Assembly: GCF_036014115.1 (NCBI RefSeq)
Contig: NZ_CP107913.1
Span: forward strand, 5,759,501 to 5,823,500
Length of the DNA stretch: 64,000 nt
Reading direction: 5' to 3'
Source of the DNA: Streptomyces sp. NBC_00448
GTDB taxonomy: Bacteria; Actinomycetota; Actinomycetes; Streptomycetales; Streptomycetaceae
Shown piece after piece: positions 53,178 through 61,338 of this stretch. Below the pieces are notes generated by a model. That model did no database searches and had not been told where the DNA came from. It saw only the letters and a list, made by a program, of their open reading frames with translations. The position numbers and the translations under genes are program-made. The stretch's first letter is position 1. Every line of letters begins with the position of its first letter.

Positions 53178-53849
53178 TCACGAGTTCAAATAGGTCAGCA
53201 CCGCCAGCACCCGGCGGTGATCTCCCTCACTCGGCGCGAGCCCGAGCTTCAGGAAGATGTTGCTCACGTGCTTCTCCACGGCGCCGTCGCTCACCACGAG
53301 CTGCTTGGCCACCGCCGAGTTGGTCCGGCCCTCGGCCATCAGGCCCAGCACCTCGCGCTCGCGCGGGGTCAGCCCGGCCAGCACATCCTGCTTGCGGCTG
53401 CGGCCGAGCAGCTGCGCGACCACCTCGGGGTCCAGCGCGGTGCCGCCCTCGGCGACCCGGACCACCGCGTCCACGAACTCGCGGACCTCGGCCACCCGGT
53501 CCTTGAGCAGGTAGCCCACCCCGCGGCTGCTGCCCGCCAGCAGCTCCGTCGCGTACTGCTCCTCGACGTACTGCGACAGCACCAGCACCCCGACGCCCGG
53601 GTGCTCCTTCCGCAATTGCACGGCGGCGCGCACCCCTTCGTCGGTGTGCGTCGGGGGCATCCGCACGTCGGCCACCACCACGTCGGGAGGCGCGCCCTGG
53701 TCGGCCAGCTCGCGCACCGCCTTGATCAGCCCCTCGGCGTCGCCGACCCCCGCGACCACGTCGTGACCCCGGTCGGTCAGCAGCCGGGTCAGTCCCTCCC
53801 TGAGCAGTACCGAATCCTCGGCGATGACGACCCGCACTCTGTCCTCCAC
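53178..53849 (-). CDS. NarL/FixJ-family response regulator
   Basis: Encodes 223 residues. Receiver domain with Glu10-Asp11 and phospho-acceptor Asp61 in VVVADVRMPP, then a LuxR-type HTH: LTPREREVLGLMAEGRTNSA and the recognition helix that follows. The most likely partners are the two HisKA_3 kinases at 57255-59954, four genes away, as in S. coelicolor where I recall them as close neighbours. GTG 53849 is used; GTG 53837 behind GGAGGAC is possible. Confidence 0.9.
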   Translation of the reverse strand: MEDRVRVVIAEDSVLLREGLTRLLTDRGHDVVAGVGDAEGLIKAVRELADQGAPPDVVVADVRMPPTHTDEGVRAAVQLRKEHPGVGVLVLSQYVEEQYATELLAGSSRGVGYLLKDRVAEVREFVDAVVRVAEGGTALDPEVVAQLLGRSRKQDVLAGLTPREREVLGLMAEGRTNSAVAKQLVVSDGAVEKHVSNIFLKLGLAPSEGDHRRVLAVLTYLNS

Positions 53850-53996
53850 GGTCTCCAGCTTCCCCCGTCCGAACCGACTCCCCCAGCATCCCAGCATCGG
53901 CGGCCCAATGAGGAATACGGTGCGGGGTGGGCAAGGTTGCGCCCGGCGATCAGAGGCAGCTGCCCATGCGGGCGGGGCCCAGGGAGAGGAGAACGT

Positions 53997-54953
53997 GTGC
54001 GCGCGGTCGGTTTCGACGTCATCGGCGGTCCTGAGGTGCTCAAGCCCGTGGATCTGCCCGCCCCCGTGCCCGGCCCCGGTCAGCTCCTGGTCCGGGTCGC
54101 GTACGCGGGCGTCAACCACGACGAGATGCGGCACCGGCTCGGGGACTTCGGCACGCCGCGGCGCACCACCGTGCCCGGCTTCGAGGTCTCCGGCGAGGTC
54201 GCGGCGGTCGGCCCCGGCGTGACCGGCCTGGCGGTCGGCGAGCAGGTCGCCGCCTACCTCCCCGACGGCGGCGGCTACGCCGAGTACGCCCTCGCCCCCG
54301 CGGACTTCGCCTTCCCGCTCGACGGGATCTCGCTGCGCGACGGCGGCGGCGCGGGCCTGACCCTCACCGCCGCGTACGGCATCCTGGCCGGCGCCGCCCG
54401 GCTGACCGCGGGCGACACCGTGCTGATCCACGCCGCCGCCGGCGGCATCGGCTCGGCCGCCGCGCAGATCGCCCGCGCCCTGGGCGCCGCAGCGGTCTAC
54501 GGCACGGTCGGCTCCCCGGCGAAGGCCGAGTACGCCAAGCGCTTCGGCTACGACGCGGTCCACCCGCGGGACGCCTTCGCCGAGGCGGTCCGCGAGGTCG
54601 ACGTGGTGCTCGACCCGATCGGCGGCCCGACCCGGCTCGCCTCGCTGCCGCTGCTCGCCCCCTTCGGCCGCCTCGCCCTGTACGGCGAGGCCGCCCGCCA
54701 CCCCGACCTCACCCTCCCGCTGCTGCCGCTGTGGCAGAACAACCGCTCACTGGTCGGCTACCACATCGCCGACCTCGCCCGCCGCGCCCCCACCGCCGTC
54801 CGCTCGCACGCCCTGGCCGCGCTGTCCCTGCTGGCCTCGGGCGCGATCCGGCTCGACGTCACCTCGGAACTCCCGCTCGACCGGGCCGCCGACGCCCACG
54901 AGGTCCTGGCGGCGGGCCGCGGCACCGGAAAGGTGCTGCTGCGGGTCGCGTAG
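53997..54953 (+). CDS. Zinc-independent quinone oxidoreductase-like MDR family protein
   Basis: Encodes 318 residues from GTG behind AGGAGA. A medium-chain dehydrogenase/reductase with GVNHDEMRHRLGDFG in the N-terminal GroES-like domain and the nucleotide-binding IHAAAGGIGSAAAQIARALG. The catalytic zinc ligands of alcohol dehydrogenases are missing, so NADPH-dependent quinone or enone reduction is expected. It is divergent from the response-regulator gene. Confidence 0.88.
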   Translation: MRAVGFDVIGGPEVLKPVDLPAPVPGPGQLLVRVAYAGVNHDEMRHRLGDFGTPRRTTVPGFEVSGEVAAVGPGVTGLAVGEQVAAYLPDGGGYAEYALAPADFAFPLDGISLRDGGGAGLTLTAAYGILAGAARLTAGDTVLIHAAAGGIGSAAAQIARALGAAAVYGTVGSPAKAEYAKRFGYDAVHPRDAFAEAVREVDVVLDPIGGPTRLASLPLLAPFGRLALYGEAARHPDLTLPLLPLWQNNRSLVGYHIADLARRAPTAVRSHALAALSLLASGAIRLDVTSELPLDRAADAHEVLAAGRGTGKVLLRVA

Positions 54954-55023
54954 CCTCCCATGCAGCCGGCGGTCCGCGACGAGGCGGGCCGGCGTACCGA
55001 GCCGATCGACCCGGGAGTTGGGC

Positions 55024-55572
55024 ATGGAACGCGTGACGGAGCGGCTTTTGCTCCGGGGGTGGCGGGACGAGGACCTGGTCCCGCTGGCCGACATCTACGC
55101 CGACCCGGAGGTGATGCGGTTCATCGGCGCCGGCGCCACCCGCACCTACGAGCAGACGGCCGCGAGCTTCGCGATGCTGCGGCAGGAGTGGCGGGACCGC
55201 GGCTACGGCATGTTCGCCGTCGAGGTCCGGGCGACCGGTGAGCTGGCCGGCTGGGTCGGCATGACGGTGCCGGCCTTCCTGCCGGAGATCCTGCCCGCCG
55301 TGGAGATCGGCTGGCGGCTGGGCCGGGCGCACTGGGGGCGCGGATACGCCACCGAGGCCGCGCGCGAGGCGCTGGCGTACGGCTTCGACGAGGCCGGCCT
55401 GGACCGGATCGTCAGCGTCTGCAACGTGGAGCACCACGCGTCGCGGCGGGTGATGACCAAGCTGGGCATGGCGCTCGACCGCCGCACCACGGTCCCCGCG
55501 CACGGGACGCCGGTGGACGTCACGGCGATCACCCGGGCGCAGTTCGCGGCGGCGCGGGTCGCCGGGGCGTAA
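55024..55572 (+). CDS. GNAT acetyltransferase, RimJ/RimL type
   Basis: Encodes 182 residues. N-terminal TERLLLRGWRDEDLVPLADI and the acetyl-CoA loop HWGRGYATEAAREAL are typical of RimJ/RimL-like GNATs; NVEHHASRRVMTKLG follows. ATG 55024 sits six bases after GGGAG. The substrate is unknown. Confidence 0.87.
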   Translation: MERVTERLLLRGWRDEDLVPLADIYADPEVMRFIGAGATRTYEQTAASFAMLRQEWRDRGYGMFAVEVRATGELAGWVGMTVPAFLPEILPAVEIGWRLGRAHWGRGYATEAAREALAYGFDEAGLDRIVSVCNVEHHASRRVMTKLGMALDRRTTVPAHGTPVDVTAITRAQFAAARVAGA

Positions 55573-55779
55573 CAAGGGCCCCCGGCGGCCGGGTTCCGGC
55601 GGCGGGGCGCCAACGGCGCCGCCCGGGTGGGCGGTTGGCACGCCTGCGGCCGGACCCGCTCGATCGCGGCGGGGTCGCTGAGCGGGGTGTCCTGCGCCTC
55701 GGCGAGCCGGATCAGCGCCGACGGCCGGGCCGGGGTCAGTCTGTGCGGTCTTGCCTGCGTACCTGCCGGCTCGCCGTGC

Positions 55780-56310
55780 TTACCCGGTCGCTGCCGTGAG
55801 GTCGTGGGCGAAGGTGACGCGGTCCAGGCCGGGGCCGTCGTAGTCGGGGTGGACCGAGGGGGCGGCGTCGGGGGAGCCGGGGAGTTCGGCGAAGCCGATC
55901 CGGGTGTGGAAGGCGCGGGACGCGGCGTTCGCCGGGCTGGTGATCGCATGCACCTGACGGCAGTGGCGAGCCCGGGCGAGGGCGAAGAAGCGGTGGTAGA
56001 GCGCGGTCGCGATGCCACGGCCGTGCAGCGCCGGATCGACGCCGACGAAGTGGATGTAGGCGATGTCGGGCCGGTCCTGGGAGAGGAAGCCGACGAGGAA
56101 CGCGGCGAGCTCGCCACTGGGGCGCTCGGCGACATGGCTGGTGCCGGTGAAGTGCTGGAAGTACAACCGCGGCAGCAGCAGGGCCCGCTCCCGTGACCCC
56201 GTCTCGCCGCCCAGCCCTCCCCACCACTGGTCGAGTACGGCCAGTACCCGTGCGTGGTCCTCGACGCGGGGGTGACGCAGGGCCAGCCCGCCGGGAAAGT
56301 CGTCGGTCAT
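55780..56310 (-). CDS. GNAT family N-acetyltransferase
   Basis: Encodes 176 residues. The acetyl-CoA-binding motif is VGVDPALHGRGIATALYHR, followed by NAASRAFHTRIGF. Short family form with no extra domains. It is convergent with the preceding acetyltransferase but not closely similar to it. The substrate is unknown. A 207-bp gap before it has no gene I can support. Confidence 0.87.
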   Translation of the reverse strand: MTDDFPGGLALRHPRVEDHARVLAVLDQWWGGLGGETGSRERALLLPRLYFQHFTGTSHVAERPSGELAAFLVGFLSQDRPDIAYIHFVGVDPALHGRGIATALYHRFFALARARHCRQVHAITSPANAASRAFHTRIGFAELPGSPDAAPSVHPDYDGPGLDRVTFAHDLTAATG

Positions 56311-56452
56311 CCCTCCAGTCTCCCAGCAACCCCCGCCGAGCGGCGCGCCGGAACCCGTGGGCGTGGACGATCGGCACCCGGCACCGCGCCCGTACCCCGC
56401 GTCCGCACCCCCTCATCCGCGGCTCCGCGCGCGTGCGGCAGACTCGGGCGCC

Positions 56453-57223
56453 ATGACGGTGCATGCGGGGGAGGCGGCGGCCGCGCGGTGGTACGAGGTG
56501 CGGGACGTCGGCGGCGGGGTGGCCCGGATCAGCGAGCCGCACGTGCACCAGATCCTGCGGGCGAACGTGTGGTGGCTGCGCGGCACGGAACGGGACCTGG
56601 TGGTGGACGCGGGGCTCGGCGTGGTCGGGCTGCGCGCGGGGGTGCCGGCGATGTTCGCCCGCGATCCGATGGCCGTACTGACGCACGCGCACCTGGACCA
56701 CGTGGGCGCGGCGCACGAGTTCCGGGAGCGGGCGGCACACGCGGCGGACGCCGGCCTGCTGGCGGCGGGGGTGCCCGCGAGCCTGTACGGACCCGAGCTG
56801 GCAAGGAAGTTGGGCACGGACGACGTGGGGGACCCGTTCCCCGACGTGATGATCGACGCGCTGCCCTACGAGGGATACGACCTGGGGGCGTACACCGTTC
56901 CGGGTGTGACGCTGACCCGGAGCCTCGCCGACGGCGAGCGGATCGACTGCGGCGGGCGGACCCTGACCGTTCTGCACCTGCCCGGCCACACACCCGGGTC
57001 GGTCGCCCTGCTGGAGGAGCACACCGGGACGCTGTACTCCGGTGACGTCGTGTACGACGGCTACCTCGTGGACGACCTGCCCGAGTCGGACCCGGCGGCC
57101 TACCGCCGCAGCCTGGAGGTCCTCGCCGGGCTGGACGTGGCGGTGGTGCACCCGGGCCACGGCCGCAGCTTCGACCGGGCCCGGCTGCGCCACATCGTCA
57201 CGCGCTACCTCGCCGGGCGGTAG
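56453..57223 (+). CDS. MBL-fold metallo-hydrolase
   Basis: Encodes 256 residues. The metal motif is H78-x-H80-x-D82-H83 in LTHAHLDHVGA, with later ligands in LPGHTPGSVAL and SGDVVYDG and a C-terminal VVHPGHG. The insertion between the metal motifs is typical of glyoxalase-II-like hydrolases. No clear ribosome-binding site precedes ATG 56453, so the start is not certain. The substrate is unknown. Confidence 0.85.
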   Translation: MTVHAGEAAAARWYEVRDVGGGVARISEPHVHQILRANVWWLRGTERDLVVDAGLGVVGLRAGVPAMFARDPMAVLTHAHLDHVGAAHEFRERAAHAADAGLLAAGVPASLYGPELARKLGTDDVGDPFPDVMIDALPYEGYDLGAYTVPGVTLTRSLADGERIDCGGRTLTVLHLPGHTPGSVALLEEHTGTLYSGDVVYDGYLVDDLPESDPAAYRRSLEVLAGLDVAVVHPGHGRSFDRARLRHIVTRYLAGR

Positions 57224-57254
57224 CCGGGCGGACTCCCGGCCGGCCCCCGGCCGG

Positions 57255-58571
57255 TCACACCCGCCAGGGCAGTTCCGCCGCGATCCGGGTGGGACCGCCC
57301 TGCGGGGAGTCCACCACCAGCACCCCGTCGACCGCGTCGAGGCGCTCCGCCAGGCCGGCCAGGCCAGAACCGGCGTCCACCGACGCCCCGCCGCGACCGT
57401 TGTCGTAGACGTGCAGCATGAGCCGGTCGTCGGTCTGCCAGATGTCCACGGAGGCGCGGGAGGCGCCGCTGTGCTTGCTGACGTTCTGCAGGAGTTCGGA
57501 GACCGTGAAGTAGGCGATGCCCTCGATCGCGGGCACCGGCCGGGCCGGCAGGTCGACGGTGACCGAGACCGGCACGGTGCAGCGGGCGGCGACCGCCGAG
57601 AGCGACGGGCCCAGGCCGCGGTCGGTGAGGATCGCCGGGTGGATGCCGCGGGCGAGGTCGCGCAGCTCCTGGAGGGCCACCTTCACCTCGCCGTGCGCCT
57701 CCTCGACCATGGCCGCGCCGGTCTTCGGGTCCTCCAGCAGCTTCTCCTTGGCCAGGCCCAGGTCCATGGCCAGGGCGACCAGCCGGGCCTGGGCGCCGTC
57801 GTGCAGGTCGCGCTCGATCCGGCGCAGGTCCGCCGCCGCGGTGTCCACCACCGCGCCGCGGTCCGACTCCAGCTCGGTGACGCGGTCGGCCAGCCGGGAC
57901 GGGCCGAGCAGCCCGCTGACCAGCATCCGGTCCACGTGCGCCATGCCCCGCACCACCCACGGCATCAGCGCCACCAGCGCCAGCCCGATCACCACGCACA
58001 GCAGCATGTCCGCGGGGCTGTGCAGCCACCAGCCGTGATGGCCGTCGCCCTCCCCGTAGACCTGGATGCCCTGCTGGCCGAAGTAGACCGGGAAGACCCA
58101 GCGCCACAGCGGGTAGGTGAGCAGCCCCCAGCCGTAGGTGAAGAAGCTGATCGACACGCAGAAGGTGAAGACGCCCCACGGGAAGTGCAGCAGGCAGTAG
58201 ATCGCGTGCCGCCAGTTGACGCCGCTGCCGAGCTGGCCGCCCAGCCACGGGAAGAAGCCGCGGCTCTTGGTGCGGACCGGGCCGGGCTCCTCGACGTCGA
58301 GCCAGAGCAGCGAGCGGGCCCGCGCCCGCTCGACGTAGCCGACGGCCCGGCAGCCGCCGAGGGCCAGCACCAGCACCGGCAGCCCGATGAAGGTGATCAG
58401 CAGGCCGGCGCCCAGCGACAGCATCGTGATCGTCCACACGAAGCCGATCAGGCACATCGGGAGGTTCAGCAGGAGGTACGCGAGTTCCCGCCAGGTACGC
58501 GCCTCGACGGGCGCGCGCAGTGCGGTGGGCAGCCGGTGCTCTCGCTCGGCCGGCTGGATGCCGTACGCCAT
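57255..58571 (-). CDS. Sensor histidine kinase with PF13796-like membrane sensor (copy 1)
   Basis: About 438 residues. Two pairs of membrane helices (about 30-75 and 115-210) form a Sensor-type domain. HisKA_3 follows with the phospho-acceptor in RRIERDLHDGAQARLVALAM, and then HATPase_c (NVSKHSGASRASVDI, DNGRGG, GLAGLAERL). ATG 58571 has AAAGGAC; starts at 58604 and 58613 are also open. It is highly similar to the next gene, even at DNA level in the kinase part, so they arose by tandem duplication. The probable partner is the regulator at 53178. Confidence 0.9.
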   Translation of the reverse strand: MAYGIQPAEREHRLPTALRAPVEARTWRELAYLLLNLPMCLIGFVWTITMLSLGAGLLITFIGLPVLVLALGGCRAVGYVERARARSLLWLDVEEPGPVRTKSRGFFPWLGGQLGSGVNWRHAIYCLLHFPWGVFTFCVSISFFTYGWGLLTYPLWRWVFPVYFGQQGIQVYGEGDGHHGWWLHSPADMLLCVVIGLALVALMPWVVRGMAHVDRMLVSGLLGPSRLADRVTELESDRGAVVDTAAADLRRIERDLHDGAQARLVALAMDLGLAKEKLLEDPKTGAAMVEEAHGEVKVALQELRDLARGIHPAILTDRGLGPSLSAVAARCTVPVSVTVDLPARPVPAIEGIAYFTVSELLQNVSKHSGASRASVDIWQTDDRLMLHVYDNGRGGASVDAGSGLAGLAERLDAVDGVLVVDSPQGGPTRIAAELPWRV

Positions 58572-58665
58572 GGTCGGGACCGTCCTTTCGGTACTGCTGG
58601 TCATACCGACCACAGTGCCCGGGCCGGAGGCGCGCGCCCATGGTGCGGATCGGCGTCTTGGGGGT

Positions 58666-58677
58666 GGGGATTTCCCT
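58666..58677 (-). promoter_or_regulatory. Palindromic GGGGATTTCCCT motif upstream of histidine kinase copy 1
   Basis: GGGGATTTCCCT lies 95 bp upstream of the kinase start. A matching GGGGTTATCCCC is upstream of the second kinase, and the flanks (GGCGT...TGGGG, CATGG...TGCG) are also alike. It is probably a shared autoregulatory site or -35-adjacent element. Confidence 0.45.
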
Positions 58678-58745
58678 ACCTACCCCCGCGGCGTGCCGCT
58701 GCCCTACGCCCGCGGCCCCGCCCCCGCTGCCCTGCCGGCACTGCC

Positions 58746-59954
58746 CTACCGGCGCGGCGCGGCCTGCGTGCCGAACTCCCGGTCCCGCCACGGCAGCTCC
58801 GCCGTCACCATGGTCGGCCCGCCCACCGGAGAGGCCACCACGAACAGGCCGTCGACGGAGTCCAGCCGCTCCGCGAGCCCGGCCAGGCCGGACCCGGAGG
58901 TGACGTCCGCGCCGCCCTGCCCGTCGTCGCGCACCTGGATCATCAGCCGGTCGCCCGAGTGCCACACGTCCACCGACGCGGTACGGGCCCGGCTGTGCTT
59001 GCTGACGTTCTGCAGGAGCTCGGAGACCGTGAAGTACGCGATGCCCTCGATCGCCTCGGCGGGCCGGGCCGGCAGGTCCACGGTGACCGAGACCGGGACG
59101 GTGCAGCGGGTCGCGACCGAGGACAGCGCCGCGTCCAGGCCGCGGTCGGTGAGGATCGCCGGGTGGATGCCGCGGGCCAGGTCGCGCAGCTCCTGGAGGG
59201 CCACCTTCACCTCGCCGTGCGCCTCGCCGACCATCTTCGCCGCCGCCTCGGGGTCCTCCAGCAGCTTCTCCTTGGCCAGGCCCAGGTCCATGGCCAGGGC
59301 GACCAGCCGGGCCTGGGCGCCGTCGTGCAGGTCGCGCTCGATCCGGCGCAGGTCCGCCGCCGCGGTGTCGAAGACCACCCCGCGGTCGGTCTCCAGCTCC
59401 GCGATCCGCTGCTCCAGCTCGTCGGAGGGCTGGAGCAGCCCGCGGGCCAGCGCCCGGTCCACCGTCGACATGCCCCTGGCCAGGTAGGGCAGCACCGGCC
59501 ACAGCACGAACAGCGAGGTGAGCGTCACCGCGAAGGTGACGATGCCCCACGGCAGCCGGATCGCGAAGTAGAGCGCGTGCCGCCAGGCCACCGGGTCCTT
59601 CAGCGACGCCCACAGCCAGGGCAGGAACCCGCCCAGCGTCTTCTTCCGCAGCGGCCGCGGCTCCTCCACGTGCACCCCGAGCAGCTTGCGCACCCTGGCC
59701 CGCTCCAGCTTGCCCAGCAACCGGCAGCCGCCCAGGCCGAACGCCAGCAGCGGCAACCCGATCACCGTCACGGACAGCCCGGCGCCCAGCGACAGCGTGG
59801 TCACCACGTAGATGAAGCCGATCAGCGACATGAAGAGGTTCAGCAGGAGATTCGCGATCTCCTTCCACGTCACGGCGTCGAAGGCGAACCGGGCCGGGGG
59901 CAGCGGTTCGGACGTCGAGGTCGCGGAGCTGCGCGGGGCGGGCGAGGTGTCCAT
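58746..59954 (-). CDS. Sensor histidine kinase with PF13796-like membrane sensor (copy 2)
   Basis: Encodes 402 residues. Same layout as copy 1: two membrane-helix pairs (about 32-80 and 120-165), HisKA_3 with RRIERDLHDGAQARLVALAM, and HATPase_c with DDGQGGADV. The sensor part is shorter and more diverged, lacking the extracellular loop of about 35 residues seen in copy 1. The shared kinase halves suggest both act on one regulator while sensing different cues. The ligand is unknown. Confidence 0.9.
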   Translation of the reverse strand: MDTSPAPRSSATSTSEPLPPARFAFDAVTWKEIANLLLNLFMSLIGFIYVVTTLSLGAGLSVTVIGLPLLAFGLGGCRLLGKLERARVRKLLGVHVEEPRPLRKKTLGGFLPWLWASLKDPVAWRHALYFAIRLPWGIVTFAVTLTSLFVLWPVLPYLARGMSTVDRALARGLLQPSDELEQRIAELETDRGVVFDTAAADLRRIERDLHDGAQARLVALAMDLGLAKEKLLEDPEAAAKMVGEAHGEVKVALQELRDLARGIHPAILTDRGLDAALSSVATRCTVPVSVTVDLPARPAEAIEGIAYFTVSELLQNVSKHSRARTASVDVWHSGDRLMIQVRDDGQGGADVTSGSGLAGLAERLDSVDGLFVVASPVGGPTMVTAELPWRDREFGTQAAPRR

Positions 59955-60015
59955 GGGTCAAGCCTGCCGTCCCGGCGGGGGCCCGCGCCATGGGGTGCGC
60001 GCTCCGGCGTGTGGT

Positions 60016-60027
60016 GGGGTTATCCCC
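60016..60027 (-). promoter_or_regulatory. Palindromic GGGGTTATCCCC motif upstream of histidine kinase copy 2
   Basis: GGGGTTATCCCC lies 62 bp upstream of the kinase start, on the same side as the copy upstream of kinase 1. The intergenic region 59955-60268 also holds the nuoA2 promoter and no gene. Confidence 0.45.
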
Positions 60028-60197
60028 CGTATCCGCTGGAAGCGGCCCGGCGGTGCGGGTTGAGCGCATTCGCCGGGGCTCGTCCCGGGGCTCGCACCGC
60101 GGTCCCCTCGGCCGCCCGCCGCGGTCCGGCCGCCCTCTCCTCCGTCATCCGTGGACGGCTGCGTCCGCCGGTGGGACCAGGGCCTAGACTCCCTCCG

Positions 60198-60203
60198 TAT
60201 AAA
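60198..60203 (+). promoter_or_regulatory. Candidate -10 element (TATAAA) for the second nuo operon
   Basis: TATAAA in a locally AT-rich patch 71 bp before the chosen nuoA2 start. The -35 position (about 60175-60180) has no good match to TTGACA, so an alternative sigma factor or an activator may be needed. No Rex-like site is seen here. Confidence 0.35.
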
Positions 60204-60268
60204 TCGTCTAAAGATCCATCGGATCGCTGGACATCGCTGGTCAACGAGTGAACGAGGGGCGGACGGAC

Positions 60269-60637
60269 GTGGACTACTTCCACGGCTACTCGGTCGTCGG
60301 TCTGGTCGCGGTCGTCGGCGTGCTCTTCGTGACGGTCTCGTTCACGGCCGGGCGGCTGCTGCGGCCTGACGTGCCGACGCGGGAGAAGCTGCTCACCTAC
60401 GAGTGCGGCGTCGACCCGGTCGGCGAGGACTGGGCGCACACCCAGATCCGCTACTACGTGTACGCGTTCCTCTATGTGATCTTCGCGGTGGACGCGATCT
60501 TCCTCTTCCCGTGGGCGACGGTCTTCGCGGCCCACGGCTTCGGCGGCACCACGCTCGTCGAGATGTTCGTCTTCCTCGGCTTCCTCGCGGTCGGGCTGCT
60601 CTACGCGTGGAAGAAGGGCGTGCTCGAATGGACGTGA
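60269..60637 (+). CDS. nuoA2: NADH-quinone oxidoreductase subunit A, second copy
   Basis: About 122 residues with three membrane helices. The loop KLLTYECGVDPVGEDW has the conserved family cysteine. It differs clearly from NuoA at 13881, so this is an old paralogue and not a recent duplicate. GTG 60269 has AGGGG nine bases upstream; GTG 60248 would add seven residues without a site. It overlaps nuoB2 by ten bases. Confidence 0.9.
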   Translation: MDYFHGYSVVGLVAVVGVLFVTVSFTAGRLLRPDVPTREKLLTYECGVDPVGEDWAHTQIRYYVYAFLYVIFAVDAIFLFPWATVFAAHGFGGTTLVEMFVFLGFLAVGLLYAWKKGVLEWT

Positions 60638-61338
60638 CCCTGCCCGACCCGGCGCAGCCGGCCCCGCCCGGGGTGGCGCTGCCCGAGCCCCGCCGGCTCG
60701 GCCCGCTGGCCCGGCTGGCGCCCGAGCCGATGAAGGTCGTGCTCAACTGGGGCCGCCGCTACAGCCTGTGGGTGTTCAACTTCGGGCTCGCCTGCTGCGC
60801 GATCGAGTTCATCGCCGCGTCCATGGCCCGGCACGACTTCATCCGGCTCGGCGTGATCCCGTTCGCGCCCGGCCCGCGCCAGGCCGACCTGATGGTGGTC
60901 TCCGGCACGGTCACCGACAAGATGGCGCCCGCGGTGAAGCGGCTGTACGAGCAGATGCCCGAGCCGAAGTACGTCATCTCCTTCGGCGCCTGCTCCAACT
61001 GCGGCGGCCCGTACTGGGACTCGTACTCCGTGACGAAGGGCGTCGACCAGATCATCCCGGTGGACGTCTACGTGCCCGGCTGCCCGCCCCGGCCCGAGGC
61101 GCTGCTGCAGGGCATCCTCAAGCTCCAGGAGAAGATCGCCCGGGAGTCGCTGGGCGAGCGGTACGGCCACGGCCCGGCCGCGCGGCCCTCGACCGCCGCG
61201 CTGACCAGCGGCCTCGTCACACCGCCGCCCCCGCCGGCGCCATCGGCCGCGTCGGACTCACCCGGGGACGGCTCGGGGAATGCCGGCTCGGGGAACGCCG
61301 GACCGGAGGCGGACGGACCGGAGGCGGGGGAGCGGTGA
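60628..61338 (+). CDS. nuoB2: NADH-quinone oxidoreductase subunit B, second copy
   Basis: Encodes 236 residues. N2-cluster cysteines are in FGLACCAIEFI, SFGACSNCGG and YVPGCPPRPE; the second motif has an additional cysteine compared with the first copy. The last 50 residues are a Pro/Gly/Ser-rich tail. ATG lies inside nuoA2; the stop overlaps the GTG of nuoC2. Confidence 0.93.
   Translation: MDVTLPDPAQPAPPGVALPEPRRLGPLARLAPEPMKVVLNWGRRYSLWVFNFGLACCAIEFIAASMARHDFIRLGVIPFAPGPRQADLMVVSGTVTDKMAPAVKRLYEQMPEPKYVISFGACSNCGGPYWDSYSVTKGVDQIIPVDVYVPGCPPRPEALLQGILKLQEKIARESLGERYGHGPAARPSTAALTSGLVTPPPPPAPSAASDSPGDGSGNAGSGNAGPEADGPEAGER

Noticed and set aside
57042..60251. Plus-strand open frame of about 1070 codons opposite the two histidine kinases
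   Set aside because: Mirror frame of real kinase genes. Its internal repeats simply reflect the duplicated kinases on the other strand.
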